From contig JAKNDB010000086.1 of NCBI GenBank assembly GCA_024305405.1, positions 372,001-436,000 of the forward strand: a stretch of DNA of 64,000 nucleotides, read 5' to 3'. The notes beneath the pieces were generated by a model. The model had not been told where the DNA came from. It did not search any database and saw only the letters and a list, made by a program, of their open reading frames with translations. Made by a program: the position numbers and the translations under genes. Origin of the DNA: Dirofilaria immitis (Eukaryota > Nematoda > Chromadorea > Rhabditida > Onchocercidae). Positions 26,401-40,438 of the stretch are shown here, piece after piece (position 1 is the first letter of the stretch; each line of letters opens with the position of its first letter).

Positions 26401-29204
26401 AGAGTTGGAAAGAAGAAAGAGAAAAAGAAATAATAAGTAGTGGACAACAGAGAAAGAGAAAAAACAATAACTAATGAGACACAGAGAAAAAGAAAAGGAA
26501 AAGATAGAGAAGAGAAGAAGCTGTCAAGCAAAGAGAATGATAGTACTACTATTAATAAATGGTAAATCGTCCAATAATAATCATTAGAGTGAGTGATACG
26601 AAAATTTGGCATTTAGCTGTTCGAGAACTACTATCTTGCAATGCCACTTATTACTCATCGTAGCCTTTTAATTAATCGCAAGAGAGTGAAAGAGATTGAA
26701 ATTAAAAGGCGAAAAAAGGATGAAAATAATGAAATATGAATTTTATATTTCCCATTTCAATTCCTTTCTCTCTCTCGCTCTCCCTCTCTCTCTCTCTCTC
26801 TTTACCTCTCTCTCCTCTTTCTCTCTCTCTCTTTCCCTCTTTATATTTACTTGATTTTTGTTATTGCGTACGATTATCATTTGAATTTTGCGGTATTTTC
26901 AGCTAACGGCAGCAGCAGCAGCAGCAGCAGCAGCAGGACTGGCAGGAACAACAAATCCAGCAACATTCCTGACACAGCACACCTTACAACCACTATCAGC
27001 ACTTCCTTTGCAACAGGCTAATTCTGTCCAAGCAATTTCTGCATTATCACAACCTTACGCACCTGTTGATTATGCTGCAGCTGCAGCTGCAAGCGTTACA
27101 CAATATGCACGTAAGTTTGCTTGAATAATGCTTTCGATTTTATTATATGAAATAAAAGAAATTGGATCCATAAGAATCATTAGTACTTTAAGAATATATT
27201 GCTACATATTGGAATCACATCCAACGAAGTAATAATTAACATGATATCTGAATTGATTACTCATCGTACTTGAAGCTCTTGAAAATCGTATTAATATATA
27301 AAGTCGATGTTGATCCTTCTTTTCAACTGACCATTAATTTGATATAAGTGCAAAAGTTTGTAGCTTCAAGTACTGCAGCAGCAGTAGCTGTTGATTCAAC
27401 GGCATACACATTACCAGCTAGTGGGACATTGCCTGCCGGAACAATACCTGCGGTCACGTTACCTTCAGCTTACAATCCTGTGGTAAATCTTGAGCAGCAA
27501 GCAAGTAAGGCACATTTGCTATTACATGGTTTAAAATAAACGTGAAATGAAAGATTGACGCAAAACTTGCGATAGATACTATTTAAACATAAAATTTCTG
27601 ATTTTAAGACTTCAACACGGAACAATGAATCATCGACATTTAATTAGAAAATATGGGCTTGAAATCGTGTTTTTATAGATCCATACAATCAAGTCTTACA
27701 ACAAGCAATTGCCCTTCAACAAGCAGCTATTCTTTTTCCAGGCGCACAAAAGAAGGTGTGAATTTGTTTATTATCAGAAATAAAATACTGGAATAAAAAA
27801 AGAATTACCAATCTAAAATGGAATAAAAATATGGTGAAATAATAATATCTGTAATGAGCAGTGTGAAGAAGTCATGATATCATTTTCTCAGACATCTTGT
27901 GAAGAAAGCACTTTTGAAATTTAATTAGATATCCATCCTCATGTTTTTTTAGCATTTGTATTTGGGTTAAATGAAAAGGTTTGAAAATTTCAAAAATTTG
28001 AAAATTGTTATGGTCTTGAAAATATTACTTTACTTCTTTCTTTCATAAAAGCTACATAAATAATCAAAAAAAAATAAAATCTGATCAAAAGTATGACGTA
28101 TGTTCTATAAAGATATTTTCTCTTTTATTAAGCACAAAATCGTTGGAAAAAATACTTAAAATTTCGATGGAATAGGAATTTGATTTTGTTACATTTTGCT
28201 TTACTTGCTCACTTAGCTTCGTTAGCATCTGGTTAGACTAAATCCATTTACGATTTCCAGTTCCGGTAACAACAGCATTAAATTTATTTATTGAAAAGAA
28301 TGAGAACAAGAACAATGTAAATGACAAAATCGCCTTCAGAAATGATTCATGTTCCTCTTTTGGATCTTCCTCTTAAGATTATTTGTGCAGCATTTCTTCG
28401 TCCTCAAGAATTTCACTCAACAAAATAAAATGATTTTTATAGTTGACTGTTTTTTTATCAAAATGCTATTCTATGCTTCTATGAAATTCATTTTCATAAC
28501 AAATACTTTCAGATAGTCTCTCACTCTTATTAAGTATCGATTGCAACTCTGAATTTCTATCCTTGTGATGCAATTCCCGTTATCAGACCATTAAATTCAT
28601 TTGAAGTTAAAATGTTCTGATAAAGAGATATTAAGCATAAATCAAAAATGGTGTATTTCAGTTTTGGGTCCGGAAGGATGCAATTTATTCATCTACCACT
28701 TACCGCAGGAATTTGGTGATGCTGAACTAATGCAAATGTTTATGCCTTTTGGACATGTAATAAGCGCTAAAGTTTTCATTGATCGAGCAACCAATCAAAG
28801 TAAATGCTTCGGTAAGTTTCTGTTTAAATATTCAAATTTTGACAAAATTTAGATCTATAAGATGCATATAGTACTGTAGTTTTACCCCAACTTGTTGGAT
28901 TAAGTTGGGAAAAATGTCGCCAATTAGGCGACACGCTGTACCGGATGAATGGAAAGTAACGCATGAATACGTGAATGTTTAAATACATAAATATTTGGAA
29001 ATTATGTTGATACAACAACTATAACAATATTATTGTGGTTTCAGTACTGTAACGTTCTACACATACCATTCTATCAATTCAGGTTTCGTCTCCTACGACA
29101 ACACTGCCTCAGCGATGGCAGCAATTCAGGCGATGAATGGCTTTCAAATTGGCATGAAACGACTCAAAGTGCAATTGAAACGTCCTAGAGATAAACCGTA
29201 CTGA
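20473..29204 (+). CDS. etr-1: CELF/ETR-1-type RNA-binding protein, three RRMs
   Basis: CELF proteins bind GU-rich RNA and control alternative splicing, stability and translation; C. elegans ETR-1 acts in muscle. Exons: 20473-20622, 21789-21977, 24396-24554, 25625-25887, 26006-26086, 26903-27110, 27349-27504, 27679-27755, 28662-28811, 29083-29204; about 520 aa. RRM1: [20 protein letters not shown] with RNP1 [11 protein letters not shown]2: [20 protein letters not shown] and RNP1 KGCAFVKF, followed by the CELF signature [19 protein letters not shown]. The linker is glutamine- and alanine-rich, with nine alanines encoded near 26909-26935. RRM3: [40 protein letters not shown], ending in KPY as CELF proteins do. 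The start is the first ATG of an exon whose frame runs into RRM1; CELF genes often have further 5' exons. One base is missing within RRM2 RNP1 (25657-25661) and probably one at 28662-28665. Confidence 0.95.
24721..24852 (+). other. Possible alternative exon in the RRM2 intron of CELF
   Basis: A good acceptor (TTTTTGAGCTACAG) at 24720 opens a 43-codon frame, in phase with the preceding RRM2 exon, ending in TAA at 24850-24852. It begins [21 protein letters not shown] donor-like AA|GTAAAT lies just before the stop. It could be an alternative terminal exon truncating RRM2, a poison exon, or chance. Confidence 0.25.
26763..26840. repeat. CT-rich microsatellite in a CELF intron
   Basis: Almost pure TC dinucleotide repeats with short interruptions in the intron upstream of the polyalanine exon. 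Such pyrimidine runs are typical binding sites for PTB-like splicing factors, but that role is inference. Confidence 0.85.
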
Positions 29205-32200
29205 GCAAAAATAAATTGTTCAAAAAAATCGAAAATTTTAAAAGGAGTCTGTGTTGTCAAGTCAAGAAAGCGGACTTTTGTTGTGTATCGTTGTTTGTCT
29301 TCTTTAGTCCACCATCAAATTTTCTAAATAATCGTTCATTTCTGTGTTCTGCTTGAATATCGTCTTGTTTTCTGGACAATTGAAGTAATATTTTTCGTTT
29401 AGTTTCATTTTATTTCTAAATTTGCTCTGCTTTTGTTATCAAATCGATATATTCCTTAGAGAAACATTGTTAGTGATGCGCTTTCCGATTGATAACCTTC
29501 CACTATAACAAAATTTTCGCAGTTTATTTAAGTGAAATTTATCAAACAAAATTCACAGCTTCCAGCTTCATCAAGCATAAATGTTTGATAATTAATTATC
29601 ATGGATAGGAGCTATTGATTAAACAAACATAATCACTAGCTCTACTGCTACTATTGACTTTTCCAATGCTAATAAGCGAAATAATTAATTGGTATTAATA
29701 GGATGTGGTGTATGTATAGTACATTGATATGCATGTTTCTTTAATATGATTTTAGTTATATGTTGTGAAATTTCGTCCCATATTTTTATCATATTTGGTG
29801 TGTCTCCATCAACTTCTGAAATCAATTATCGTCAGAAAAACAATTTGGATGTTTATGAAAGTTATTCTGTAAGATTTATCACTTTGCAGTAACTTTTACT
29901 ACAGAAGCTTCATTTCATTCACAGTTTTTATATATTTTTGATGCCATTGTGATGTTTCGGCATAATTGTGATTGTTTTGCAGAATGAGAAATGAGTGGAG
30001 GGAAGAAAATAATATCATGGATTGATTATAGTTCAGATGTGGCGGGATATGTAATTTCATTTTTATCACTGCCAAGTGTTAAAACATTGAAGCTTTGTAA
30101 TGAGTTTTACTTAAATCCACTCCTTCCTTTCATTTTTATCCTCAATTCTGCAGTCTGATGTGTACGGTGGTAAGTAATGTTGTGACAACTAAAAAATTGT
30201 TTTCTGACGAAGACAGTAATTTGATTCCGACACAACAACAAAATACAGTTCTGAATTTCGATCTGGACTACAAAACGAATTTTCGTGGAATCATTTCTAT
30301 CTCTCTCTCGCACTCTCATACACATTCTCTATTTTTGATCACTGGAAAAGGTGTGACACCTTGCACGATCCATTTATATTTCGTTTAATATAATTGCATG
30401 CTAATACTTTTCATCAAAGTTCAAGATTCGAGCTCAGAATCATACTTCTACATATTCAGCAAAATTTTAAAACTGAATGTTCATAAGCTAAAATCTGAAA
30501 CATTGTGATCGTAAGTGCTGGAAAGAAGAAGAAATTTTATTAATTGCTTCCACTTCCTTCTGTTATCCACTTCATCCTTTACATTTACTATTCAGATTAA
30601 TGTTTGTTTACAATGCTTGAATATGCAGAAGTTTGTTTTCAATAATGTAAAAGTATAAGCTTTAAATTCGTTAATAGATCTTATTTCACTATTTCCTTTC
30701 ATTTCAGGTTCAATGAATGAGAGCTCAAGTATAATCTTATTCCCTATTGATTTGCTTCGTCACACATTCCAATGGTGTACAGGATGCCATGTTTTTCCAG
30801 TTGGCATAGCTTCAGACAAATGGAGCAATTTGATACTGAAAGTCAAAATTGTGCATTTGAAAAATAGGATGACTAATTAATCATAAAAAGTAGTTCTTTT
30901 CAATATCAAATTGTTCCGAATACTATCCTTAAATAAATTATTAAATTAGATTTTTTATCATCTCAGATGTTTGCTTCGTGAAGTGCTTTTTAATAGTTTA
31001 TCAATGGAGAATTAGCGACAACTTTGTTATCCTATTAATTATTAATCAGCAATATATGCAAGCAAATTGGGCAATAAATAAGAACTTATAAAGATATCGA
31101 GAATAATTCCATTAATATTGAATTCAAGGCAATGATATTATTCTGTTTTAAAAATTTTTATAATGTTGTTAAGGAAATCCGAGAGTTAATCAATTGTTAA
31201 TAATCAGTACTTGGAGAGAGCGAGATGTTTTGGGGAATATTTAATAGTAAAAATAAACTTATTGCGTAGACATTTTATCTTCCAAAAAAATTTTATTAAT
31301 ACATCCTTTTCTTATCTTTTCTTTTATAATGTTATGTATTATGTTCTCTTTCACTGTTGCTCATACTATTTTGGTCATTATGTTAAGTTTTGTTATATGT
31401 AGTGTTAATTTTAATAAATGATTTTCTTCCCTGAGGGACTTTTTTATGATGAACTATTTGCTGGATACATTTTCCCTCAATCAACGGAGAAGAATATTAT
31501 AATAATTTATGAATTATGTTTCAAGCATTCCACTACAATTTGGAATTCCATTATTTATTAATAATTGAGCACTTCCTGAATTAAAAGCTCTCACTGTACT
31601 TTACTTCTATAACTTATATCATTTCGAAAATGTGGAAATCGATTTATTCTTTTTCTTGTTTCTTATTTGAATGATCGTGAATTAAGTGTCATATCAACTA
31701 TTCAAACTATCGTTTTTCTTATGCTTTTGCTTTCGCAGTATGTTTCTGATATAAATTATCGATGTTTTATTTGGCAAAAATTATAATTGAATCTGAAAGT
31801 ACCGAACTTAATGGATATTGATTGCTCTGTCCTTTTTTAACACTTTTATCGGTATTTCCCGTTATCATGTATCTTAGTATCATTAGTGCAGATTTCTTGT
31901 GAAATCTTTAAGCTTCTTACTGTAAGATCATTTACTACTATTATTCACGAAGATCAAGAGAGAAGCTAATATAAAAGCCATAATGAAATACATTGAAGAA
32001 AATAATAAGCTTTATCTAAATAAGCGAAAAGTTATACACAAAATGCTTAAAGACTCTATAAGATATTTTTATGGATTAAAACAACACATCAAAAGATAGA
32101 TTAGTACTGAGGTTACGATGCACTTGCAATGTAAATGATAAGCCATACCGTTTCTCGAGAATTTTTTATTCAAAAAAGAATTATGGTATAAATTTCTCTA

Positions 32201-32568
32201 TCATATTATGGACCATTTTGTTTATTTGTTGTATTTCTGTGATGTCAATTCGTCTATTTGCTGTAATATTATGATATTATTTCATCTCTCCGTTGTCCGA
32301 TTTTAAAGCGATTTTTTGTATTTATTGAAATAATGTTAAAATCAATTCGAATGTACGTTAATATTTTGCGGATTAAACGGGATAGTATTAATTGTCTGGT
32401 GTATTTAAATTATTTGCATTTTGTGTCAATGTAACAGATGTAAAAATGTTTTAGCTTTTCGTTCTTTTCGTTGTTTCAGGTAATTTCAAATTTTTTTCCC
32501 AAAATTCATTTATGATCATTTCATAAATCAAAGCATTATTATACTTTATTTTTATAATATCACATATC

Positions 32569-32604
<36 letters not shown>

Positions 32605-34944
32605 ATTTAACATAGTCGGCAATCTGTTACGATAATAACATTGCGTGTAGCAACAAAAATATTAAATTTGAAGTGATCATTCATTACTTTTATCAGTTCA
32701 GGCAGCTTATTTTAAATTCCGAATATTTCCTTTCATTTGTCGCTGGATTTTGAATTAGCTGCTGTAGGTCATTACAATATCATGTGAGAAAATCCATGAT
32801 CTTTTGTTTCTCGCATATTAGAGAAAGTTTCTTGGAGCTTTTCTAATGTTTGGCATTGAATTAATACTATCGGTTTTGTTGTATGAGTTTTTAGGTGTTC
32901 ATTTATTATTGATATATATTTTAAATATGAAATCATGCTGCATTGATCTCAGATGTGTACAGATCCTTTTAATTCTTCCTTTCTCTTTTAATCTAATTTT
33001 TTGAACTATTTCTGATTTATTACTTTTCCTTCTTACCTTAATTTCTCATCATTTTTTTTGCCTAATTTATTACAATTCTAATATAATTTTTTACTTGTCG
33101 AGGTATCTCTTTCCAAAATTTAATTTTAAAATAAAATATCTTTGAAACAATCATAAGGCACGGTACAAAGTCATAAAATTATATCCAAATAATGGAAATT
33201 TTTCTTTTTATTTTTTGGTACTGCATATAATGGAGAATAATTTAAACTCTCTTGACAAAAGTTTTCGGTTAAAAATCTAAATTCTCCATTCGTAGACATT
33301 GAATTCAGTTTCTAATATTTTTACTTTTTTTTTGTTACAGCCAAAGGATTTTTATTTCATCAGATGATGGATCGAGTTGCTAAATGGATGGATGATTAGA
33401 ATGAAAATATTAACAAAATTATTATAGATGGTATAGTTGGTTGAGAATAACGGTATATTATACTAAACCGATAGTTACTGTTGTCTTTTGAAATATAGAA
33501 ATTGGATATTTCAAAAGCCTAAGCCAAAATTGATGTTCCATTCTTCTATATTAGTTTTACTTTAGTCTTTAATTTTTTTCTATCGTTCTTGTTTATCATA
33601 ATATCTTTTCAAAGTTTCCAAACAAATATTCCAACTCTTGCGCATAGAATTATTTTGAGTCAGAGATGAATGAATATGTAAATTGACAATTCAATTTCAT
33701 AATGATCTTAGCGGAGAAGATTAAATTGTTTCATCGATTATTCCCTTCCATTATTCAATCAAAAATAAATATACTATCCTCCCATATAATGGATCTACTA
33801 ACTAACACTGCACACTTTCTGTCACCAGTTACTAACTGTCTCCACATGGAGAAAAATCTCCATGTGTGTGTTGATGTCGATACAAACAAACACTCTTAAT
33901 GTCTGTTGTATATGCATTGCACGGCGTTACCGATCGGTGTATCTTGATCGTAAAGAATTGTTGCAGGTAAACGAAATACATCGGCATTTCTGCCCTCCTC
34001 ATTCTCTATTATTTATTTCTTTCGAGTTTTTCAGTTTTTCAAACGAATATCTTAATTATATATTAGGCTGCAACAATTCTTAACTCTACATTAGGCTGCA
34101 ATAATTCAATTTGCTATATGCATTTTATATTATTTTTAAATTTTTAGAATTGTTATAAAATAAAGTCTTTTATGTGCCACTGATATGATCGAAAATTGTA
34201 CTTTAGGAAAATTGGACCGAATCAACAAAGAAGAATAACAAAAATATGAAATGGATGATTTATTTCGGGAATTCAGTATTTATCATTTTAAAATACATTT
34301 AAATAAACCTTATGTCTAGGAAGACACATCATTACTTGCAACGATGCAAAATATCGTATTAATAGAAATTTTGCCTTTTAAAAGAAAAAAATTTATCAAA
34401 AACTAAGTTGATGTAAAGAAAATATGCATACATTCGCCAAACAGATTTCAACTTTATAGACATAATGGAATTTCAGGGCCGCATAGTTGAAAATTTACAT
34501 AATATATAATAATTAAATTGAATAGATTTCCATTATTAAAAAGAAATCAAGACAAGTAACTAATTTACATGAATATCTATAAATGGTTAACGCTGAAACA
34601 AATTTTTTTTAATTAGGGAACTACAATTTTTACTTCCCGTTTTAGCTTCTTTTTTTTTGCATCGTCCTTTACTAAAAGAAAATATTTCACATTTTCTTTT
34701 TTTTCGTCAATTTGATAACTTTCGAGCTTTGCTGTCTTATGTTCATGAACTTTAAAGAATCCTAATGATTATTCCAATATCGATCATATGTTCATCATGC
34801 AGTTTTGTTTCGTTTGCCATGTGTATATATCGGGAATAAATTTTAGTTAACAGGGCAAATAAAATGTGGATACTCTAAACAATAATGGGACAAAATTAGA
34901 AATTCAATTCTTTTCTGAAAAGAGGATCAGAGAATAGAAGATCA
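29205..34944. other. 5.7-kb stretch between CELF and the exchanger
   Basis: The left part must contain the CELF 3' UTR. No exon with recognisable protein similarity was found on either strand. It contains an AT dinucleotide run (32572-32602) and a small perfect hairpin at 33843-33866 (10-bp arms CACATGGAGA, 4-nt loop). The exchanger promoter and any 5' exons should be near the right edge. Confidence 0.5.
32572..32602. repeat. AT dinucleotide microsatellite
   Basis: About 15 AT units in the stretch upstream of the exchanger. Confidence 0.9.
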
Positions 34945-37900
34945 ATGATGAATGGCCATTTTAAACTAGAAGCAAATTTAACAAAAGAAAGATGCAAGGA
35001 TGGCATTATCATACCAGCTTCATTCACTTCCTTATCTAATCAAATTTTATATTTTTTGCTTCGTTATATTGCTTCTTAGGCATTGCAATCGTTGCGGATG
35101 CCTTCATGTGTTCGATCGAAAAAATTACATCATCAACCAGGTTAGTTGCATCAAATTGCTTTAGTTTGTCCGAAGCTATTAGAAGGATATTAATTTTCAA
35201 CGAAGCTCTTAGAAGATTTTAAAATTAGTAAATTTCAATATGCAATCTTCAGGAAGTTTTGATAAGTGGCTTAATTATTGACATACTTTAGAACAGTTAA
35301 ATTAAAACATTCGCGAAGAAACAGTCTGACTTATGAAACAGCTGGTTCAGAAGAAGGCGTAGAAATACGTGCTTGGAATCCAACTGTAGCTAATTTAACT
35401 TTAATGGTATGTCTTTAGTCTGCATATCATATTTTTCCATTTGCTATCACATCCGATCCATGTAATGTGATGTAAATGCAAGAAGCAACGATGATGAATA
35501 GGAATTTTTCAAGATTTATGAAAATGATTACTTTTTTTTAAATCTCTACCCAATATTAAATTTATGTTCCATTCATTTAAATTGCAAAAATTTAATCGTT
35601 TAGGCATTGGGAAGTAGTGCGCCAGAAATTTTGCTTTCAGTAATTGAAATTTCGGCCAATCATTTTCGAAGTGGTGATCTTGGACCTGGCACAATTGTTG
35701 GTTTGTTTCGAGAATAATTTTGCATCCTGAATTTATCAAAAACATTTTTCATGGATTTTTTGGTAACGATACTGGAAATATTTGTATGAGATCTCAGGAT
35801 AATTTAGGGAAATTACTTATTTTTTAATAGATTTAAGTGAATTTCCTTCACTTTCAAATTTTTACTTTCTTTGATTTTTGCAAAACGCAATGGTAAGAAA
35901 ATATATGTAGTAGTTGTTATATACTTTATTGATTTTCAGGTTCTGCAGCATTTAATCTGTTATGTATCACGGCTGTATGTATCTTGGCTGTGCCATCATC
36001 GAAAGTTAAGAGAATTCAGGAGACTTTTGTTTTTGCCGCGACATCACTGTTTAGTTGTTTGGCATATATTTGGCTCTTAATTGTAAGATTTCATTTTATT
36101 CTATTATTTTTTTGATAGATTTCCATTTCATCTTTACCTCCATTCAATGAAGGGTGCAATTAATCAGATTTTCCGCATTGATAAAGAGAGAGGCATATAG
36201 CATAGTAGTTACTTAAACCTATGAAAGGTATTCAATTTGCATTACAAAGGATTTCTATTTATCTCCTCCTGATATCAGTTATTGCAGTATGACTGATCTT
36301 GGCTGGCAAACACGAATAATTGTCCTCTAAATTTTTTTTAGAATGTATTTTGTGTATTTTTATTGCCACATGATTATTGACATAATCACATTCGAAGTGA
36401 AATAATTTGAAAGTCTTTTAGATACTGATGATAATATCGCCAAACATAGTAGAACTGTGGGAAGCATTGCTGACTTTTGGTCTTTTCTTTGTCTTAATAA
36501 TTGTCGCATATCTGGTCGATATTAAAATCTGGAAACTTAAGAAAGCTTGCTTTAAAGAGGAGATTCAAATTGATGGTGTGGATAATGAGAAATATAAGGA
36601 CGACGATATTGATATTTATCTAAGGAAGTTTGCTAACGAAATGGAATTTGAAAATAATGTGGTACTGTATCTCAGTAAATCAACTAACCGTTGGAGCTTT
36701 TTCTTCAGTTATTGATAAAGGGTCATAGAACAAGTTGATACGCATTTACTCTTTGAACGATTATAAAGAATCACATCTTTTGATCTTGCTAATATCATAA
36801 GTTTACTAGGTTGATTATCACCTTTTCATTTTTAGACTTATTTTCCATCATTGTTTCTTATTTATTGATTGAATGTTTCCAGATCAAAGCAACGAATGAA
36901 GTAAGCAGTTGCGAAACATTGCGTCATATATTACGGCGGATTTCACGAGTTTATCCTAATCTCTTACCGCATGAACAATCGAAGTTATTAGCTTGCAAAT
37001 TACTGCACATGAAAGTATTCTTATATCATAATTTCGATAGATTGTTTTTTTTTTAATTTCATCATTCTACTTTTTTTTTAATGCAAGAAATAAAATAGCG
37101 AAATTTTGGAAAACGATGAGATGAATATTTTATTTTGTTCTATGCATCAATTTGAATGCAGTGTCCATTTCAAGAAAAATTAAAAAGAAAAAAATTCATG
37201 CAGCAAAAGCATTGTATTAATTGTATTTGATACTTTAAGAAAAATTACAGAATATAATTAATTTTAGAATCATGGCTATCTGCAATACCGCTTGCAAGTG
37301 ATACGAAGGTTGGCTGCTGCTAGTCGAAAAATGGATTCCAAACTAATGCTTGAAGAGGCTGATAAGACAAGAAACACATCAATAGGTGAATCCTCATGCA
37401 ATTCTCAAAAATCCGAAAAATATTTTAGTCCATTACTATACAGTAAGTTATCTTTGAGGTACAGTTGAAGAAAGGATAGAATTTTCGGCCCGTGTATATT
37501 CAATCGTTAAAGGAAGCGGTAGAGTTATGCTAAGGGTAGGTTTTTTTATTACGATATAATTAATTTTTGTATAACAGTTGCCGCTGATATTCTAATCAGT
37601 AAACAATTCTATCAAATACAATGATTTCACGGCAAGATTCCTATCAGATTACGACACACTAACCTGATTAGCCTGACATTTCTTAGCGGTGTCAGAAATC
37701 CATTGTAGAACTTATATTATTTAAATGAGTGATATTTCTTACATAAGAAATCTTTATTTATTTGTGCAAAATTATTAAAATTTTCTCATCATCTGAAGGT
37801 TATTCGTCATGAGCCAACCGACAAAACACTTACATTTCGCTATTCAACAAAAGACAGTGTGGCCAAAAAGGATCTTCATTTTCTATCAAAATCGGAAACT

Positions 37901-40438
37901 GTAATTTTTATAAAGTATCTCCTAAAAAATCAAAAATACTATCTGAATCATTATGGTAGAAATGAATTTTCTCTTTAATTAAAACTGAACTTATAATGAA
38001 CTCGAGGAATTTTGTTTAAAAACGTTTATACTAATTTTAAAATTCCGGTTCATAGAAATCAATATTATGTAGGTACAATTTAAATCTAATGAAAAAATCA
38101 AGGAAATCTACGTGGATTTGGTGGAAAATGCGGAATGGCAACCTGGTGATGTATTCTACGTGCATTTAAAACTAGTAAGAAATTTTTAGATATGAATAAT
38201 TCCAATAATGAAATTACTTTTCAAAAAAAATTAATAGTACTTTATGGACTATTTCATGAATTATGGTCTTATATATGATCTTAGACTATTTGTTGCCATA
38301 TTCATCCTGACATTTATCAACTTAGTAATCACTTTTTATTAATTTTATTTCTTGTTAATTTACAGGATAAAAATGAAAAGAAAAACATAATCGGAGAAAC
38401 AAATTTGGCGGTAGTTCAAGTTCTTGATAATTCTTCACTATTGATTAACAAACCAATAGTACAATTCGTCAAAAATAATTACGTAAAGTCTTTTTGAATT
38501 ATTCTAGAGTGTATTTTTTCTTTTTTTGTAATAATACAAAATTATTGGTTCATTTACAAATTTCGGTTTTAGATTGTGAAAGAAAATGAGAAATACGTAC
38601 GTGCTTTCATTACCTATCTTGGCCAACATAATGAACAAACTTTTAATATATATTATAAAACAGAAGCTATAACAGCCAAATGTGATAAAGATTATGAAGG
38701 AATTACTAATGGTGTATTGACTTTTGTGGGTAACGAGCGTGAGAAATATATCGACGTGAGAATATACAACGATATGAAAGAAGAAAAAGATGAAACCTTC
38801 ATTATACACCTTATTTCTCGTACAGAAGATAAGTGCCATTACTGCTAGCAAGTTTAAATAATGGAAGATGATACTCATTAGTTTTTTTCTCGAGAATTTA
38901 AAAATTACATTTCTAGACATGGATTGTTTGCGGAATTTTCAAAAATTCTTTAAATAACAGCAAATTATTTCCTCTCTTTTCAGCAGTAACAATTGGGCCT
39001 AATAGAAGTGCTGTAGTTACAATTATTTGTGACGACAATGTATTGAAAAATATAATGAATGTTCGAAAACTGGCATCACATTATTTTAAACAACTGACAT
39101 ATGGCTCTAATACGTGGCTCGAACACGTAAGCTATTTTTATAATTGATATTTAAATATGAAACTTAAAATATAACTGATTATTAAAACATATCATAAAAT
39201 TGCTCATGAACATTATGCGACTCGCAACTTTCAATTGCTACATTTTATGAAATTCGATTGTGTTAGTCTAAATTATCATATCAAGAGATAACATTCAGCT
39301 CATCCAAGCGACAAGCGTTAATGCTGGCGACACTGAGAATGCGACAATGATGGATTGTTTGCTGCATATTTTATCATTTCCATGGAAAATCATGGCAGCT
39401 TTAATTCCCCACCTACAATCTTGGGCGGATGGTTGGCCTTCTTTTGTGCATTAATCCTAATTGGCTTCATTACTGCTGTCATAGGTTAAGTTTATTGAAT
39501 ATTGAACACTTTATAATGAAAATTTTTGAGAAAATCTCATAAATTTTCTCGATGAATTCAGGTGATTTGGCAAGCATACTTGGTTGCATGATTGGCCTAA
39601 AGATGCTATTACAGCGATAACTTTGGTTGCGTTGGGTACCAGTCTACCAGATACATTTGCATCAAAAATTGCCGCTCAAAATGTATATTTATTATTTTTC
39701 TATTCCTTATTCCTTCCTTTTTTATTTGGTAATTTATTTCATACTTCTACCGTTTTTTTAAGCAGAATATATCTAAATTCGACTGTTTTTAACACAATGT
39801 TTTTTTTTTTTTTTTTTTTTTTATCATATCTCTTCTAAAGAATGTAATTTTTTCTACATATTACAATATTAATTTACAAAAAAAAGTTTGCTAACGTACA
39901 TATCTGATGAAATTATAAAATCTCTTAGGATATCACAGCCGATAATGCTATCGGCAATATAACCGGTTCTAATGCAGTAAACGTATTTGTTGGACTCGGA
40001 TTACCATGGACTATTGCTGCTATTTACTGGTTCATCAAAATCAACCATTTATAGTCAATGCTGGTAATTTGGGCTTTAGGTTTGTATTTATGGCATCTCT
40101 AAAAATATAATAACTCTACTAATTTAACAAACATGCACTTAATATCTTTTGTTCCAGAAATCAAAAAAAAATTATTCGGAACATTGCCTTCAGCCGTATT
40201 ACATTTATGTTCGCTAATATTCTGTAGACTGTAATAATTTCAGTGTTGCAATATTTATGATTACGTCAACAATCTGTATGTTATTGCTAATAACTCGACG
40301 ACTTTCGGCATTCTTTGGTAAAGGGAACTTGGAGGCCCAGTAAAACCCAAGGTCTTCAGTGCTTTGATTCTCATTATTCTTTGGTTGTTTTATATATTAT
40401 TGTCAACTTTACAGACCTATAATTACATTTCTCTTTGA
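34945..40438 (+). CDS. Na+/Ca2+ exchanger (NCX family)
   Basis: Plasma-membrane antiporter moving Ca2+ against Na+. Exons: 34945-35140, 35292-35406, 35604-35700, 35940-36082, 36422-36661, 36883-37014, 37268-37385, 37459-37535, 37799-37900, 38073-38174, 38366-38482, 38573-about 38830, 38984-39126, 39299-39484, 39562-39682, 39929-40079, 40244-40438; about 830 aa. The extracellular N-terminus holds CKDGIIIP; then [18 protein letters not shown], the alpha-1 repeat [15 protein letters not shown], and the large loop with two Calx-beta domains (about 37459-38174 and 38366-38830). The alpha-2 repeat is [18 protein letters not shown] and [20 protein letters not shown], followed by final transmembrane helices. 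Five single-base breaks occur in conserved segments: 35069-35076, 39406-39409, 39599-39601, 40031-40033 and 40323-40325. The junction between the second Calx-beta domain and 38984 is unresolved. The true start may be further upstream. The acidic Ca2+-binding residues look only partly kept in the Calx-beta domains. Confidence 0.93.
39798..39822. repeat. Poly(T) run in an exchanger intron
   Basis: About 24 consecutive T residues within the intron between the two alpha-2 exons. Its length is probably unreliable, given the homopolymer problems elsewhere in this window. Confidence 0.85.

Noticed and set aside
30158..30388. Plus-strand ORF of 76 codons downstream of CELF
   Set aside because: No similarity recognised, no splice context, probably within 3' UTR or intergenic sequence.
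37440..37458. A 16-bp intron in the exchanger (GTAAGTTATCTTTGAG)
   Set aside because: Too short to be spliced. Using the donor at 37386 instead gives a 73-bp intron in phase, and the printed TACAGTAAGT is then intronic.
38504..38920. Minus-strand hydrophobic ORF of 138 codons
   Set aside because: Antisense of a Calx-beta exon of the exchanger; the plus frame carries the family match.
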